Positions 1 to 13,100 of a stretch of 64,000 nucleotides of DNA are shown here, piece after piece. The notes below the pieces were generated by a model. The model was not told the DNA's origin. It did no database searches and saw nothing but the letters and a program-made list of their open reading frames with translations. The position numbers and the translations under genes are program-made. The DNA is from Apostichopus japonicus. Taxonomy: Eukaryota > Echinodermata > Holothuroidea > Aspidochirotida > Stichopodidae. The stretch covers positions 5,489,264 to 5,553,263 of the forward strand of contig NC_092583.1 in assembly GCF_037975245.1 (NCBI RefSeq). The letters are read 5' to 3'. How positions within the stretch are numbered: the first letter of the stretch is position 1; every line of letters starts with the position of its first letter.

Positions 1-1096
1 TTGCATGGTTCATAAATATGACGTAACTATTTCAAACCTCCTGGCTTCTTTTTCAGTTTTTTAATGAAAAAGAAAACATCATACACTAATCAGAGTTACA
101 AACACAGTGGACAAGCTTCACTGATCCTGTTTTTCGGATATTAAAGATAAACCGCTAGTTTATACAACGTTAGATGAGTTTTCTTTAATGTTTTTTGCCA
201 GCACTGGTCGATGGATATCCCCCATTATAATGGCACACTTTAAACCATCCAGTGACCGAGCTGATACTCATGCTGAAAAAAACATCGGTAAAATGTTTTT
301 GTATTGTATTTCCAGAATGAGTTTTGTAATTTTATTGAATTTATAAAATCAATGACATTTGTTTGTTGTTTGTATATTTTTAGTACAAATTGTCATGTTT
401 ACGCACAAGTACGGTATATATACTGATGCACTGATATTTGTTATGCTACACATGAGTTACTCTTACCATAAGCATGTTTTCTTTTTCCCTTTTCTATTAT
501 TTATTTATTTATTAATCTTCACAGAGATTCGATGATACAATGTACATTGAGATACAGTTTTCTCATTTGTTTTGTATAATCGCTCCATCTACCGTGCATG
601 CGGAAAGATTAAGAATTCGTTTGTTGACATTCGTTATGGACTTTGAGCTTTATCAATTTAGCGTACCGATGAATGGTAACTAGTTATTGTGTAATTACTG
701 AATTGATTGTTTGCATTTCCTTCAACGTTGTCTGCATAAGAAAGGACTTTGCACTTCGGTGGGATGCCGCACCTACATACATTTACTACAGGTGTTAATC
801 GACGGGCTTGCATGAAGGAAGTAATCCCCTAAGCTAGAAGAAGCCTCATCGTAGTTAACATTCATTCTCATTCACTCAGTCTTCATTTATGCTTGCATTT
901 GAAAGAACGATTTTAGTAACTTGGAACAACTCACTTTTGCAATTCTAGGAAACAGGCCTGTTCTACGAGCATTCGTTACTCATTTAATGCGCATTTGTTT
1001 ATACGACTTGACTTTATCACAGGAAAGATAAGACGACTTCATAGGTAGAGTCTTATACTTTACTGGCAAGGAACGTACACCTTTAGTATTTCAAAC
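1..1096. other. 5' flank of gene 1
   Basis: AT-rich sequence with no recognisable coding exon. A short ATTT run lies near 500-515. The promoter and 5' UTR of the mucin-like gene must lie here, but I see no TATA box or initiator convincing enough to place a transcription start. Confidence 0.4.
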
Positions 1097-1166
1097 ATGG
1101 CGTTTCTAATGTTAAGAGTTCTCCTTTTTGTGTGTATTCTGATTGTCAACCAACCTGCAGAGAGTG
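1097..1166 (+). CDS. Gene 1 exon 1: signal peptide
   Basis: ATG in the context AAACATGG. Encodes 23 residues with a hydrophobic core (VLLFVCILIV) followed by polar residues, a standard secretory signal. Ends in phase 1 at a consensus gtaagt donor. Confidence 0.8.
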
Positions 1167-4100
1167 GTAAGTAAATATTCAAATATTCTTCCTTGCGAGA
1201 CTAAATAGGCGAAGTCTTGAGTCAAAGATATAATGAATAGTCACTTATACCAATAGGCCTATGTTATTTATCCAAGCGGCAGTGCAGCAAACACTAAATC
1301 ATGCCATACTAAATATCAACTGCAGTCAGTCATATCCACAAACCATTAGCAAATGGTCGAAACATTATGTAAAGAAAGGTTTAAAGTCAAGTTTATCTGC
1401 TGATATTGGGAATGCACGTTTGAAGGTCAAGAAGGAAACTTGTGGCATTACATCGAGGGTTAACATTTGCCCCGCCCCCAGCCACCGTGACTTAACATTC
1501 ATTAGCACTCATGGGTTAACGTCATCCAATAGACCGTATTAGAGAACATGTGTAAAAATACTGTGGCTTTATGTAAACAATTTATCGTTACTGAGAATAG
1601 AACATGCATTGTTGTCATTTACAAAATTGTAAATTGTATTTCCACTTAGAGTCAATAAGTACTATAGGTATCACCGATACGACGGTGGTTACGTCAGAAA
1701 TGGCTTCGACAGAACGAACTCCAATGACCACGGAGTCTTTAGATGGTACGCCTATGTCCACTGATGGGACCAAACTAACCACAGAAACGACAGACGGCAG
1801 CGCCACAGAGGCCAGACTAACCACAGAAATGACAGACGGCAGCGCTACAGAGGCCAGTTTAATGACATCAGTTGATCCTTCAGAGACTCTGGTTACTTCA
1901 TACACCGATATCTTAACCGACTTCACCCACGTATCCAGTAACGCAACCACTACTGTGTATTCACCCGAAAAGAACACAGATGACTCCTTCACCACGTCTG
2001 CAGATGGTACTTCTACGATCACCTATAGAAGCAACTCAACCACAATAATGACAAATTCTACTGACTTAAAATTGATGACGTCAAATACGCACACTACTAA
2101 AGCTTCAACTGAAACGTTATCTGCTAGTGTACAAACACCTAGTAACACAGAACCCCAGTCACCTACTCCTGCTTATCCGAAAGAGACCTACCCGGATATT
2201 GAAGGTACATGTATTTGTTTTATTCATTTTATACATTATATGAATGATTGTTATTTACTGCGGAATGCTGCACACAGAGAGACCTACGATTCATCAGTTG
2301 GTGTAGCTATGAGCACGTGACAAACAAGAAACACTAGCCATTTATTATGTCATGGAAATAAGGTATGCATAATGAATAGGGGAACAAGAACGCAAATCTC
2401 TTTGCAAACACCCTTCATAAATATGTTCATTGGCTGCAATAGCACGTTTAAAATGTATACCCCTCATTTATTAACTCAAAGCAAAACAGTATTTCCTTTA
2501 TCCACTTGAGGTTTGACCCCAGAATTGTAATTATGTGTTTTGATAATACTTACTTTGTGAAGGTTGCATGTCTATTCAAAATGTTTTGCTTGTATTAATG
2601 CACCAGACAGCAAAACTGCAGTTTGGTTTCGATGATGCTACATGAATAGTCTTATATGAATGTGACACACTAAGTCGTAGGGTATAGCCAAGATGAAATC
2701 TTCATGAATACTTTAATTCAAGAAGTACAGCAAAAATCATTCAAATAATGACAAGCAATATTCACATGCAGCTGATAATCGAGATGGAAACTGTTATTGC
2801 ATTCAGCATACAGATTGATCTCTTCAAAAGACAACAGGCTTCTTCTCAGGCCTCGACAAATATGTTTAAAAGTACTCGCTATTTGGCGATCGTGACTAAA
2901 AAACTACTTGCCAAAACGCAAAATTCACTCGGCACTATGGTTGCTGTTCAAGTCTCCATAGTACAGATCTACAACATCAATACTTTCTATGAACAAAGGT
3001 TAGGCACTTAGGCAGATACATGGTACTACGTAATTGCACTTGGAAAATTATGTTTCTGTGCAGTACGAAATTTATACTTTTTTTCCACCAAAGTAAGCGA
3101 TGAACAAAGTAAAACATGTGGCAGAGTTATAAATAAGCAGCAATGCCTATTGTCAAAAACAATTAAAAAAACAACACATCTGCAATAATACCTACGAAGA
3201 TAGCTTTGCTTCTGTTACATTAGGGCTCCTCTGTATGGTACTAGGCAAACAGTAGGCAAACTATACAGTAGTCAGGTGTGCGCGAGTACTTAGCCTATAC
3301 AGTACCTCACTGCTACTTTGAACCGCAATACTCTATTAGCGTGACTTCGTACATTTTCCCAATTATTTATCTTGCCATTAACTGCAGATTGATGCGCGAA
3401 ATAATATCGCTATTACTGCATTCACTGCCTAATCAAAGTATCTTTTACGCACTGAAAATCTCAGGTTGAAAGGGCAGTAGCATCTATCTTCGAAAAAAAT
3501 CCTAGCAGCAATAACAGCAAACTTGTCTCAAACTCCTTAAATTGTCGTACATTTTGCAAATTATGACTGATGGCATGTAGGAAAATGCCTTAAGAAATAA
3601 TTTAGATGTTATGTCACCTTAAGTGTATTGTTATTCTGACTGGTATTCTCCACGTTTTTGTGTTAACGAACCCAATTTTACCCCACCGTTTCTGGCCTAT
3701 ACTACATAAAATTGCCCATAGGCCTGGCTAGGTTTGTTGTCCCACAATCATACACAAAATCTGCATTCGTGCAGTATAAGAGGAATCAAAGTTTAGATGG
3801 CCATTATGATTGAAAGGCACCGGCGTTCGAGACACATCTTCACAGCTTCGAGACAGCTTCGAGACACGAACTTTAAACTAGGACATCTCCCAAATGGACA
3901 CAAGATATTTCTTAGCTTTTGAGAACATTTTTACAAATATCTCTGTCATATCAGCCAAAGATGATGGTTTGGTTTGTGTCCCCTTAAATAATGCCACAGT
4001 ACCGCACTATGAGCTTGAGAATCAGATATATACAACACTAGTCTGCATAGCGAACACTTGAAAACGTATTTTCAGAGATTTCAAAGTATTCATCGGCCAA

Positions 4101-7100
4101 TAAGCAATGGATCATTTGCCCAATTCTGCCTGCGTAACCATTACGAATACATTTTGACTAATATGCTGAGAAATGCTAGTGCACTAATAGCAGCGCCATG
4201 CATAAAGAAGGAAATACAAAGTCCCGTCACAGTCGTGATAAGTTACGTGTGTTCCCGCAATTATTTGAAAGAAATTAGGTGCTCAAAGTAACAATTTTAG
4301 AATTGTAAAAACTTTTTGGGAAAATGTATCACTTAGCTAGATTCCATTGTTCGCGTAGCTTCACAACGAATGTGGTAGATATGAAATCATGACATTATTT
4401 GTAGATTGCACAACCAATGAGAAGTGAGTGCAACAAGGGAGCACGTCACATGTTTGGATCTTTTTTTTAAACTTATTTTTGCACATTAACTCACAAAGTT
4501 TCAGTTCAGTCACTCACAGGGTGTGAGGTGGGCACCAATTTTTGTACCACTTTTGCCACAACTGTCGATAGAGTACAATATTTCATCCCAATACATTACA
4601 TTTTGTACTTGGATTGTTTAAATTCCCTTCTAGGTCCTGGGGGAACTGTTTTCAGAGAAATTCAAGTTGAAGTGGCGGTCAACTACGAGTTATGTCAGCC
4701 GGATGATAAGAACACCGAAGAACACTGCGAGCAGTTAAAAGAAGACTTTAAAACATTTGTAAGTTGAAAAGCACGCAAATGCCAATGCCAATGGTCATTA
4801 CATTATTATTATTTACCATCTCCCCGATCTCTAGTATTAGACACACCTGGAGCCAATTTTGTGTCACACGATGACCGATATTAGAGCAACGATATTGAAA
4901 TATCTATTTGCAACAAAGAAATACAGTTACATCAACTCTTTATAACTTAAGGCCATTTTATGCATCCTTGACGATCGTGCACAAGCAATTGCTATAAACC
5001 CAGCTGCAAGGAAAGTACTAAAATGTGTCAAGTGCAATGTTTCTCTCCTTACGAGGGAATTGCACCACCTTTTAGGTATTCAGTAGAACTTTTAAATTAT
5101 ATGCAAAGTAATCAGGAGTACTTTTTAAGAAAAGTCACCCAGAAAAGAACTTGGGCACGAAAACGACTGATCCACTCTCAACCCCAGTGCCCTTGCATCA
5201 GGAATACTTTTTAAGAAAAGTCACACAAGGAAAGAACCTGGGCACGAAAACCAAACTACCGAACGACTGATCCGCTCTCAACCCCAGTGCCCTTGCATCG
5301 GGACTGTGACTGTGTTTAGAGCTGTAATACAACATTCTCTTGCATCATCTTCAGGGTATTTGTTCACATTAAAATATATCTAGACCTGACTGCGTAATTT
5401 TTTTCCTAGGAGGGTTAGGGGCAATTATCATATATAGGCGTATCCAAACCCTCGCGCATGCGTGTTACTCATAGACACGCGTTACTCATCGATCGCTGTA
5501 ATACATGTGTGCCCGGGTGTACGTGGGCACTATGTAAACTTGTACAAAGCAATAGATCTCCGCTGTACAGTTTTACAAGTAATGCAGTTTGCTTTTTGGC
5601 CAAGGATTACCAAGTGAGAATTGAAGAAAATAACTGATGTGACGCGGGCTAAAGAAATACAAGTTAAAGCGCGATCAAATCGTCACTTCAATTATTAATT
5701 TTCTGGAGGTGTTATGGCTAATGTAGGGGACTTATAGTAATAAAATAAAAATTAAAAGAGTAATAAAACCATTAAATTAATGTCCGTCGCGCACATTGAT
5801 GACGACGGATGAAATCCGTACATTGTGTCTAAAATCTGGGTGAGAGGATTACTATATTACATGGGCGTCAATCCAGGGGGGGACGGGGGGACACGTCCCC
5901 CCCCACATTTCGATGGATGGGGGAAACAATATCAAATGTCCCCCCCACACATTTGGAAAAAGAGTAGTGTCGTGGCTATATTTGGTGAGGGCTTACACAT
6001 CTTAGGATTCATATCCTCGAATATCACTCAATGTTACTGAATGGAGAATTCCACCCAGATCTCGTGAGTTGGTACCCTGAGCTCTCCAACAATCTTAAGC
6101 TTAGTCTGCCTTTATTTCGAGGCCAGTTCCATTCTTCGTCGGTTGAAGGGTATAGACAAATATTCAAGTTGATGAATCCAGCGGTACGGGCTATGTTTGG
6201 TGAAGTCGAAGCTCTCTTGCGGTTGCTCCTCGTCTCCTCCGCCAGTTCGACGGAAGCCGAGAGATCTTTTAGTGCTTTGAGGCGTTTGAAGACAAGGCTA
6301 CGGAGCACCATGACTCAACAGAGGCTGACTATGTGATCGTGTTCCATATTCACCGGGCAGGGACGTCGTTAGATGGGATGTGGGTGTGTCTCACCCCCAA
6401 GCCATGGTAAAACTGACGCTAGTTGGATAATTGGAGTGCGACAGTCGGAATTTCCGACTGCCGCACTCTAGTTTATCTAGGCCTTTTCATGTATCCCTGT
6501 GATTGTGCATGACCTAAATTTTTTTTAAAAATTTCGATCAAAATTGACCTTTAACCTGTCATATTTACCACGTTTTCCTTGCCACTTTGGGAAATTGTTT
6601 CTCGCGATTCTTATACTCCACCGTACAAAACTTCTTATGAATTTGAATACTACAAAAAAATGCCTAATATAACTACCGTCATAGGCGTAGGAGCCCAATT
6701 TGTTTTGTGGGGGGGGGGGGGGGGGGGGTTGTAACGACTTGCCCGAAAAATATAACCAAAATTTTTCAAGCGCTACGCGCGCATCACACATCATCTTCAT
6801 GTGCATATCATACAGGCATGCATCGGTTTTTACATCGCATGCAAATAGCATACAATCATTTTCCGTCTTATTACCCTTCCGTATTGGTGATAATTGTTGG
6901 GTAATAATAATATCAGTATAACCACTGAAAAACACATTGCAAATTATCAAAAAAGCTATCAGCATATTGCCCGAATTTCACAAAAATATTTGGTTGGAGT
7001 GGGGGGGGGGCCAATAAGTTTTTGAAATGAGTGCCAGTGGGTACAAATGTATCGCAACAAGTTCGTAACAGAAGTGCAGTCGCGAAAGATTGGGGTTTCT

Positions 7101-10100
7101 GACTGACACTGACCGTATCGTTGACGAGTAGCAGGAGGGTGGGGGGTACAAAGCAGCAGTTGGAATTTTCTGGCTTCAAAACCGATTTTCAGCCACTACA
7201 CCCCCCCCCCCCCCCAATCATCAGGCCTTAGCTACGTCCCTGGGTACATGGTGGTTACATAGTACGCTCCGACCAGAATTCACCCGATAACCAGATGCAA
7301 ATCCACCTAGCAACCGAGGTAACTTGCTTGAGGACTCCAACGAACAACCACTGATTTATTTTCATGCCTTCATCACTTTAGCCACCACTCACATGGGACC
7401 TATTCTAAGTCTGACGATACATGCGCATGTGTGAGGTCCTGAAAACATAATAAAAGTTGTTTGTCTTGCTATCCTTGTTTTCAAATTTCATGTAAATGTA
7501 TTCTCGTAGACCTAGCAACCTGGCAAATTTGCGCTAAGCTCGCTATACGAACTCGGATATGGGCTGTGCCTTATTAGTTAGTTATTTAAATTATTAATAA
7601 TGGCGTATGAGGAAATGCACCATTTTGTGGTATGACTCCCAGGACAGAAAGTCGAGAAACTCACAGGCAGTCGCGGCGGATAGCTTCCTTCGCCTATATG
7701 TCCGGGGAAATTTTGGGACATCGTTCCTATAGACCAGGGGTGGGCAACCTGCGGGCCACATGCGGCCCGCCAGTGATTTTTTTGCGGCCCGTGAGATGTC
7801 TCAAGAAAAAATCAATCTATTTTGCATCATCACCAAAAACGGGCTAGCTGCTTAGAATTTATCTGCACTTATGATGCTGTCAGGTTGGTCTATTATCACC
7901 ATTAATTATCAACAGGACTGTATTGACATTATGGTTTTGTGAATACAGATTAAGTACACACACCACGTCCTCGGAATCAAAAGTTTGAAATCAGCAGCAG
8001 GCCGTTGGTTAGGTGCGGCCCTGTCAATCTTTCACTCCTAAAATCTGGCCCATTCATTCAAAAGGTTGTCCACCCCTGCAATGGGCCTATATCTGAGGCC
8101 CTGGGGTCAGTGGCGTCGTGCCCCTTGGGGCCCGGGGGGCACAGCCCCCCCCCCCCCCCCAAAAAATCAAAGGTGTCATAAAATTTTGTCATAATTTAAA
8201 AAAAAAGTGTTTTCGAAATCGAAAAGTAGACTAAATATTCAATTGCTCTTTGTTGGTCGTTGCGGATTTTCCACACACCTCAAAGACGACATATCGGGAT
8301 TAGTAATGCCATTACCTTTGAATATGTTTGTCCTAAGCTCGCGTTTGATACAGTCTCAATTAACATGGAAAATAATCACTTAGTTATCGCGCGTTTTACC
8401 TTAGGTTTCGCTACTTTCACTTTTTCTGCCCATGTTTTCAAACGGCATGGCTTTTTCTTCACCCAGTCACCACTTCTCACGGGCATGGGCGGCAAGGGTG
8501 GCGGAACCGGGGGGCACAGGGGGCACGTGCCCCCACTTTTCCCCAGGTTAAAAATGTGCCCATTTTCTACATAAAAATTGAGGTGTCTCAAGTTAGCAAG
8601 AGGCCAGGGAACCAGAATGAACACTCGGGAAGGGCCTTTTTCCGGCCATCTGAGGGGTAAAATTTTCTACTACGCTCCGCGCCAACTGATGGTGGCGCTC
8701 CGCTCAGATAGTCGTGCATACAACTTTGCAACTCCTGGCTACGCCTCTGACTCTTAGTGAATTTCTGTGGGTCAAACTCAAAGCTATTTCGAATGAAACA
8801 AATTTGTTAAGATATTAACAAGAAATAAACTCTAATTCGGAAGATTCCTACATAAGCAATTAGCATGATTTCGCCTCATTTTGCCTCAAAAGAAAACTTG
8901 TTCCTTGTTTCCCAATTTGCACATTGGATATTGCAGTGCTAGTATGCATATTGTCCTTGAGGGGGGGGGGGGGCGTTGATGGAGTGATGTGTGTACACAA
9001 ATAAGATAATACAATAAGAGTTGTAAAGGGTACTAAATATAAGGCTGCATCAGTCCAATCGAATTGCTGCAAAGTGCCCTTTGATGTCGGTGCCCCCCCC
9101 CCCCCGATTAAAAGTGCTTCCGCCGCCCTTGATGGGCGGTGATCATGGATCAGCCAACACGAAAATGTTTCGATATCTTCAATGTTGGGCGCTTCTGGGA
9201 GACGAGGAATTGGTAAACTTAGGAATAAATAGCGATCACTTCCTTCGAGAATATTTCCCAAAATAAAAAATTGCCGGAAATTTATATCAATTTTAGGGGT
9301 GTTGCTTTCTGCCATAATGCACGGGAAGTTCCGTTTCCTGCAATCTGAGGGGTCTGCCAGAAGAAAAATTTTCTTGTACGCTGCGCGCCAACCGATGGTG
9401 GCGCTCCGCTTAGATAGTACTTACGGCCGGAATACTCGAATCGATTCCGTCCCCCCCCCCACGTTTCAAATCGGATTGACGCCCCTGCTATATTATATGC
9501 AATTGTATCGAGTAACTTGACCTCTAATCTAGGGCAAGATTCCAGCTGAAGATTGGCGCAAGGATTGTCAGTCGAACAGGTCTAACACGCATGCGCGAGG
9601 GCCTGGATACGCCTATATATGATAATTGCCCCTAACCCTCCTAGGAAAAAAAATTACGCGACCTGACTTGATCATGAACACAACAGTACGCAGCTACTGA
9701 CACATTACCTAGGGTTCAATTAACAAACCAATATGACTAGTTCTGCGAATATACATTACATTCCCAAGCGTCTACAACCTTAGAAAAAAAAGTTCCTATA
9801 GTCAAAAATTCCAGACGTATTTTTCAAATCATCCAACTTGCTACAAGACTTTTATGCATCTGAAGCAATTTTTATCTATGACAATGTAGGCAACAAGAAT
9901 AAGAGGGGAGAGGTAAGGGAAAAGGAGAGGGAGGGCAATGGATGGGGGACGTGAAGGTCAAGGTACGAAAGGTTTTCTTGGAAGGGGGGGTAAAGAGAGG
10001 TTGGACCTGGGAGAATCGTGCTCCAGTGCCTATGGTGTACATGTCTGGAAGTTTTGATCCGATTAACACGGTAAGGTGCAACATGCTTTGATAACATCAT

Positions 10101-13100
10101 AACATGCATAAAACCATGAATTAATTGCACTGAGTGTATGCGACAGCTTCTTTGCTAAAAGATACCAGTTTCTATTTTGTTTTTTTCTTTATACCGTATA
10201 TTTTATACCACTTATGAGCAAAGAAACCTAATAAAATTAATGTGTAATATTTTGGACATGATAGCCTTAGTTGCCGAGGAAACTGAAGACTGTCGATACT
10301 CAAAAAAATCTATTCACTTCTAGAAGTGAATGACTATGCCCTTTCTGGCAACTAATTCACCTTTACTGCACTAGAGTTTTATGCTGAACGTTCATCGTTA
10401 TTTGACTACCTATATATCATTTTCATAGCAGCCGCTTTCATTCGAAGAGAAATCTTTTCGCCATCACACATTACAACTGAAAATACTTAATAATGGAAAC
10501 GAAGTCATTAACTAATGAGACAAACGATACGAACATATTGAACAAAAGATTTCTGCCATAGACATAATACAGACAGTGGCGTACCCATTAACTTAAGGGC
10601 CCGGGCCATGATTTGATGGGGCCCAAAGCGATTAAAGGAGCAATTGTTAGACTGCACTAGCTAATGAGATTCGATTCCCACATCTTGATGATATTAAACC
10701 TGACAGTTTTGAACGCAGTGTGTGTTGCATGTGTGCACCGTTTATTTATATATACGCTCGGGCACACATGACTCCGGGTCCCGGGGATTGGCCCCTCTCA
10801 ATCCCCGGGAATTACGCCTTGGGTTAATCTTATAAGTGAAATATGAAGGGTAACTAGGTCATGTGAACGATTTAATGTGACTCTTACTACAGAAATAAGT
10901 TATAAGTAATGATCTTGCTGTTGTTGTTTTTTTCATACAGGCTGAAACGAAGTATAAGGATGTTAGCGGATTCTTTAACGTGGATGTTATTGAACTACGG
11001 TAATTGTATCATTGTATTTAATCATCTACAATGGTAGCTATTAGTTACCTTCATGGACTTTAGATCGTTAGTTGACTCGTGTAGGATTCATGTAGGTCTT
11101 GCCTTCATATGCAATCGGATATGTTGAGTATAAGCTTCTGTAAACCAGGTGCAAGCGTATATGGTAGGCCATGCGGGAAATATTTGCTGATTTAATGTTT
11201 GTACGAATTAAAATTATTAGCGGTATTATTCTATTTAAAACCGGCATATGAAGCTGCATGGTGATTGGCTGAGAATTAATGCCGGTATATTAAATAGAAT
11301 TAACACCGGTAATAATTTTAATTCGTACGGACATTAAATCAGCAATTATTTTCCGTATGGCTTACCATAAGCGTGTGAGATGGGATAGGTACATGGGATT
11401 TTCTTACCGTGCTTCACTTAGTACAAATCATTTATATGAGAAGGGTGTACTCACCTCACCCTTTGATAGGAATCACATGATTTCAAATGTGCCAACAACA
11501 AACGAGTGGTTTGATTGCTCAATGGGGCCAGAGATATGATCTTAGGTGCTGGAGCGTGGCACAAGTTTCTTTCTACTGAGATACAGGTCCTCCATATCCT
11601 CCAATGTTAAGACGGGCTAGGGAGTTAGAAACCTTGATTACGTCAGTGTTCTCAATGTTCATCAATAGAGTAACCAACGGATTAGGGTTGGTGGTTGGAG
11701 AGAGGGCGGTGGCAACTTATAAGTTACGGAAGATGTTATTTTACTCTTTATTTCACAGAGCTGGCAGTGTTGTTATAATACATAGGGTATTTTATACATA
11801 TAACGACATGATACCGTCTGATAGGGTATTGTCACCATCTGAAATTTACGACAAGACTTTGGGTCCATCCGTTAATGACAAAGAAACAGTTGAAGATTTC
11901 AGTTTTACGGAGTGTTCTGATTGTGAAGATCCGACAGGTATTGCAAACAATTTATACGTAAAACTTATATTAGAGCCTACTAAATTAATCTCTTGTGCAT
12001 GTACTACTCGGAAGACGATTGGGACAATTAATCTATTTTTGTCTACCATTCATGAACATCTATTATTATTGATGATGATTATTATTGATTGATGATTATT
12101 GATGATGATGTTGCATCTGTATAGATTGACTAAAAATATGTAGAACGCTTATTTTCCTCCGCCAAAGGTTATGAACTCTTCGTTTGCTGAATACATGAGT
12201 TCCACAATTGTGCATTTTACAAAAGCTTCCATTAACCAATCAATACATCAATGCTTTGAACAAAAGCTTTTTTTTAGATGGCGATTAGTTACCGTGTTGA
12301 CATTAATGTGTAGAACCACAACATGTATCTCAAGGTGTTCAGTATGCCTTACAAAGGTATCACACACACACACAGTATAGCAGACTAAACTCTAACAGTT
12401 GGTATAACTGAAGTGAATGAGCAGAAATGAGGTCGAGTACCGATTAATGCGATGTATTTTATCATACTCTATAAAGTTGATGTAACCGGCAATGGCGCAT
12501 GTGCATATTGCTTTGTGTTGTATTGTGTACATGTATGAAAGCTGCGATAATACAGGATTTGTTTGTGCAAAACACCAGGAGCAGTATGAATCTCAGGGTT
12601 TACATATTAGCAAATGCAAAATTCAATAGTCTAAACTAGTTAATATCCGCCATCATGCCTTAGTCGTATACAGCTCAAATTATTCAGTGTTGTCAGACGA
12701 ACATTGGTTCGGTGTAAGTGTACATACTATTTAGAGAAACGATCGTAAGGTGGGATATTCTTTGGATGATGCAAAATAACTTGAAATATAAAACACTTCT
12801 ATGACATGAGTATAGATTCTTTCCAATTTTTGACTGAGCTAAAAAATTTAAAGGTGTACAAATATGCGTGATTTAAGTTCCGACTCTCTTATATTTCTAA
12901 ACATTTAGGCGGATCAGGGGCGTAGCCAGGTTTAGGGTGTGAGGGGGGGGGGGCAGAGTCAATTTTCTTACCCCATTTTCATGCTCATAGCGGTGGATCG
13001 CCGTCCTGTGTAAGGGTATATATTTTGAGGTAAACGTTCATTACATTCTCTTTAGTAGCCCCCCCCCCCCCCTCCCCCATGATCGGCTCCATCCCCCAGT

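Larger units (their letters stand above)
2205..4633 (+). other. Gene 1 intron 2, with two dispersed repeats
   Basis: No further exon that fits phase is needed between exons 2 and 3. The stretch holds two dispersed repeats listed separately (2605-2850 and 2830-3545). The remainder, about 3550-4600, shows only a short tandem of AGCTTCGAGAC near 3845-3865. Confidence 0.5.
5860..9487. mobile_element. hAT-type element with 8-bp TSD, nested in the TIR element
   Basis: Left end CATGGGCGTCAATCC, right end GGATTGACGCCCCTG, flanked on both sides by CTATATTA (5852-5859, 9488-9495). The 8-bp duplication and a hAT transposase fragment inside (6031-6336) place it in the hAT superfamily. G or C tracts lie just inside both ends. 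Much of its 3.6 kb is other inserted elements. Confidence 0.82.
5392..9659. mobile_element. TIR transposon with 76-bp ends and 9-bp TSD
   Basis: The left end starts GCGTAATTTTTTTCCTAGG and the right end is its near-perfect reverse complement for about 76 bp (5392-5467 and 9583-9659; one T/A-run difference plus two substitutions). Both ends are flanked by GACCTGACT (5383-5391 and 9660-9668), a 9-bp target site duplication. Long TIRs and 9-bp duplications are typical of Mutator-like elements, but no Mutator transposase is visible, so the class is inference. The interior is mostly later insertions (hAT element 5860-9487). Confidence 0.8.

Noticed and set aside
1261-1542. 93-codon open frame in gene 1 intron 1
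   Set aside because: Not flanked by splice sites of suitable phase and not protein-like; exon 1 to exon 2 joins correctly without it.
6700-6921. Glycine-rich open frames over the G tract
   Set aside because: Created by the homopolymer run inside a MITE; no coding evidence.
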